Assembly (NCBI RefSeq): GCF_002954405.1
Contig: NZ_MQWC01000004.1
Coordinates: forward strand, 4,200,790-4,264,789
Source: Salinibacter sp. 10B
GTDB lineage: Bacteria > Bacteroidota > Rhodothermia > Rhodothermales > Salinibacteraceae
Direction of reading: 5' to 3'
DNA: 64,000 bases
Both the position numbers and the translations under genes were made by a program. Of the stretch, positions 63,953 to 64,000 are shown in pieces (positions within the stretch are counted from its first letter, which is position 1; the number at the start of each line of letters is the position of its first letter). The notes beneath the pieces are model-generated. The model was not told the origin of the DNA. It did no database searches and saw nothing but the letters and a program-made list of their open reading frames with translations.

Positions 63953-64000
63953 GGGAGATGAGGGGGCGTTGCTAACTACTTCTTCTTTTGGGGCGGAGCA

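Overview
This window looks like chromosomal DNA from a halophilic member of the Rhodothermota/Bacteroidota, close to Salinibacter and relatives. The evidence is indirect: G+C-rich DNA, proteins rich in Asp and Glu with acidic tails (FtsH, IspG, HU), Gram-negative envelope genes (PagL-like, LpxH-like, PBP1A) and a SufBCDSE set instead of Isc. I see no phage, transposase, CRISPR array, tRNA or rRNA. The species call is inference.

Layout. 1-21 kb is mostly housekeeping and single-gene transcription units: an S9 peptidase-like protein that lacks its catalytic Ser and Asp (cut by the window edge), a PagL-like lipid A deacylase, an alpha/beta hydrolase, FtsH, MsrB, an EF-hand protein, 4-hydroxyphenylpyruvate dioxygenase, a TonB-type protein, an AcuI-like reductase, two FAD amine/amino-acid oxidases, an M1 peptidase with a probable outer-membrane barrel tail, an HU-family protein, a zinc-ribbon/TPR membrane protein and a TPM-domain protein. 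21-31 kb is one long leftward run: sufB-sufC-sufD-sufS-sufE-sufT, then a TPR/AAA+/Fis-type regulator and a VOC protein. Nearly every spacer in this run carries a different low-complexity inverted repeat. A sufA-like carrier diverges from sufB.

32-40 kb is a carbohydrate-flavoured island: a Cys-type sulfatase, the frameshifted remnant of a GH97-like glycosidase, a Tat-exported hydroxypyruvate-isomerase-like TIM barrel, ApbE, a sulfatase-modifying-factor-like protein without the FGE cysteines, a Tat-exported Gfo/Idh/MocA oxidoreductase and a galactokinase-family protein with an altered sugar-binding residue. 39.8-50 kb, leftward, is a complete ebo cluster in the order eboE-F-A-B-[insert]-C-D. 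The insert is a secreted 1051-residue ThuA/PQQ sugar dehydrogenase/PKD/CBM6-like protein. A TMEM220-like membrane protein and an MDR oxidoreductase lie upstream on the same strand. This is the most interesting system here: ebo genes are known from cyanobacteria, eustigmatophyte plastids and some pseudomonads, where they support export or synthesis of a metabolite that is still poorly defined.

51-64 kb holds DUF2461, ispG, two rhomboid-family genes flanking a palindrome-rich spacer, an LpxH-like phosphatase, PBP1A, SbcD, RNase Z and an ABC exporter.

Some signals are not protein-coding. They include the self-similar inverted-repeat spacers of the suf run and of pbp1A-sbcD, a G-rich dyad shared by two sites 44 kb apart, interleaved inverted repeats with pseudoknot-like order at 52.4 kb, three stacked dyads at 10.4 kb and a 25-bp palindrome at 55.2 kb.
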